From assembly GCA_004123355.1 (NCBI GenBank), contig SCHM01000002.1, positions 5,119,569-5,183,568 on the forward strand: a stretch of DNA of 64,000 nucleotides, in the 5' to 3' direction. Shown in pieces: positions 63,501 to 64,000 of this stretch. The notes beneath the pieces are model-generated. The model searched no databases. It was given only the letters and a program-made list of their open reading frames with translations, and was not told the DNA's origin. Every line of letters begins with the position of its first letter. Position 1 is the first letter of the stretch. This DNA comes from Amphirosellinia nigrospora. Taxonomy: Eukaryota; Ascomycota; Sordariomycetes; Xylariales; Xylariaceae. The position numbers and the translations under genes are program-made.

Positions 63501-64000
63501 ATTAATTTTGTTTTTAAGCTTATTAAAAGCTATTAAATTTTTTATAGTAAAGTTTTTATTTAGTTTTTAAAATTGTTTTGCTTATTTTTATTTATTTTTA
63601 TATTTTTTAATTTTATTTATATAATTTTTATACTTTTATAATAAAAATAATAAATATTTATAAAAATTATATTTATATAATCCGAAACTTATAAAATAAA
63701 TCTTTTTATATATTTATTTTGCTATAAATTATTTACGATTTTAATAATATTTTCGTACGCTAATATATAATATATTTATTATAAAAATAAACTTTGCTAA
63801 AAATAATGCTAATTTTATAGTTTTAATATTAATTTAGTATTGCTAAAATATAATATATAGCTATGCTTTTAAAATATATTTACGTATAAATTATTGGTAT
63901 TTTTTAAAAGTTCGAAACTTTATTGCTTAGTAAACTATTTATTACGTTCTTTTATAATTATATTAAAAAATATAAAAAAATAGTTTTAATTTATTCGTAT

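Larger units (their letters stand above)
29786..64000. repeat. Large AT-rich RIP-mutated repeat block
   Basis: From about 29786 to the end the sequence has roughly 10% G+C. Three sampled 60-base lines (starting 30241, 36001 and 55201) have 6, 5 and 5 G/C bases and no CA or TG at all. Remaining C is mostly in GCT, ACG and CGT contexts. Loss of CpA/TpG with CpG and CpT retained is the known signature of fungal RIP. Repeated segments occur within the block, as RIP requires. The few open frames (for example 43707-43940 and 63382-63570) are low-complexity and not credible genes. It may be an old transposon-filled isochore, or a centromeric or subtelomeric region; the window cannot tell. Confidence 0.9.

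Noticed and set aside
63382-63570. 62-codon hydrophobic open frame resembling a membrane peptide
   Set aside because: It is a translation of the pyrimidine-rich tract, almost only Phe, Leu and Ile.
29786-64000. Mitochondrial DNA insert as the explanation for low GC
   Set aside because: No mitochondrial gene, tRNA or rRNA sequence was recognised, and CA/TG depletion with repeat copies fits RIP better.
1-64000. CRISPR array or bacterial operon
   Set aside because: Introns, eukaryotic gene families and RIP composition show a fungal nuclear origin. The tandem array at 39225 has no spacer-repeat structure.

Overview
This looks like nuclear DNA from a filamentous ascomycete (Pezizomycotina). The genes have short introns (about 49-91 nt) with GTRNGY-like donors and CTAAC-like branch points. 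They include families typical of these fungi: a Zn2Cys6 regulator, a HET-domain remnant, an F-box protein, an Ayg1-type hydrolase and a WD40 array of NLR type. The right half is a very AT-rich block with the dinucleotide signature of repeat-induced point mutation (RIP). A Sordariomycete is possible, but the sequence does not settle the species.

Layout. 1-1.4 kb holds the decayed WD40 array of an NLR/HET-E-like gene that runs off the left edge. 1.8-6.7 kb holds a zinc polyol dehydrogenase (-), a KduD-like short-chain dehydrogenase (+) and an Ayg1-type alpha/beta hydrolase (-). 8.2-8.8 kb holds glucosamine-6-phosphate N-acetyltransferase (-). 10.4-13.9 kb holds a large class-3 (diacylglycerol-lipase-like) lipase (+). 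14.2-15.2 kb holds a cytosolic GH43 glycosidase (-), and 16.0-16.8 kb an F-box protein (-). 17.2-27.5 kb holds a possible amine-catabolic group: a succinate-semialdehyde-type aldehyde dehydrogenase (-), divergent from a nine-exon Zn2Cys6 regulator (+), then a flavin monoamine oxidase (+) convergent with a 2-oxoglutarate/Fe(II) oxygenase (-). 29.0-29.8 kb is the 3' part of a HET gene. It is cut at a sharp boundary, beyond which everything to 64 kb is AT-rich RIP-type sequence with no credible genes.

The AT-rich block is roughly 10% G+C in sampled lines. It holds copies of a dispersed repeat (one inverted), a 70/86-bp tandem array, a G15 tract, long A/T homopolymers, microsatellites, and one island near 60.6-60.85 kb that kept normal composition and is bounded by short inverted repeats.

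A theme across the gene-rich half is single-base loss, mostly within short G/C runs. It breaks five otherwise well-conserved genes (hydrolase, lipase, GH43, F-box, regulator) and the HET remnant, while six other genes are clean. The pattern suggests uncorrected assembly indels more than true decay, so gene models are given across these breaks. Functional links between neighbours (sugar/polyol group, amine group) are inferred from family and position only.
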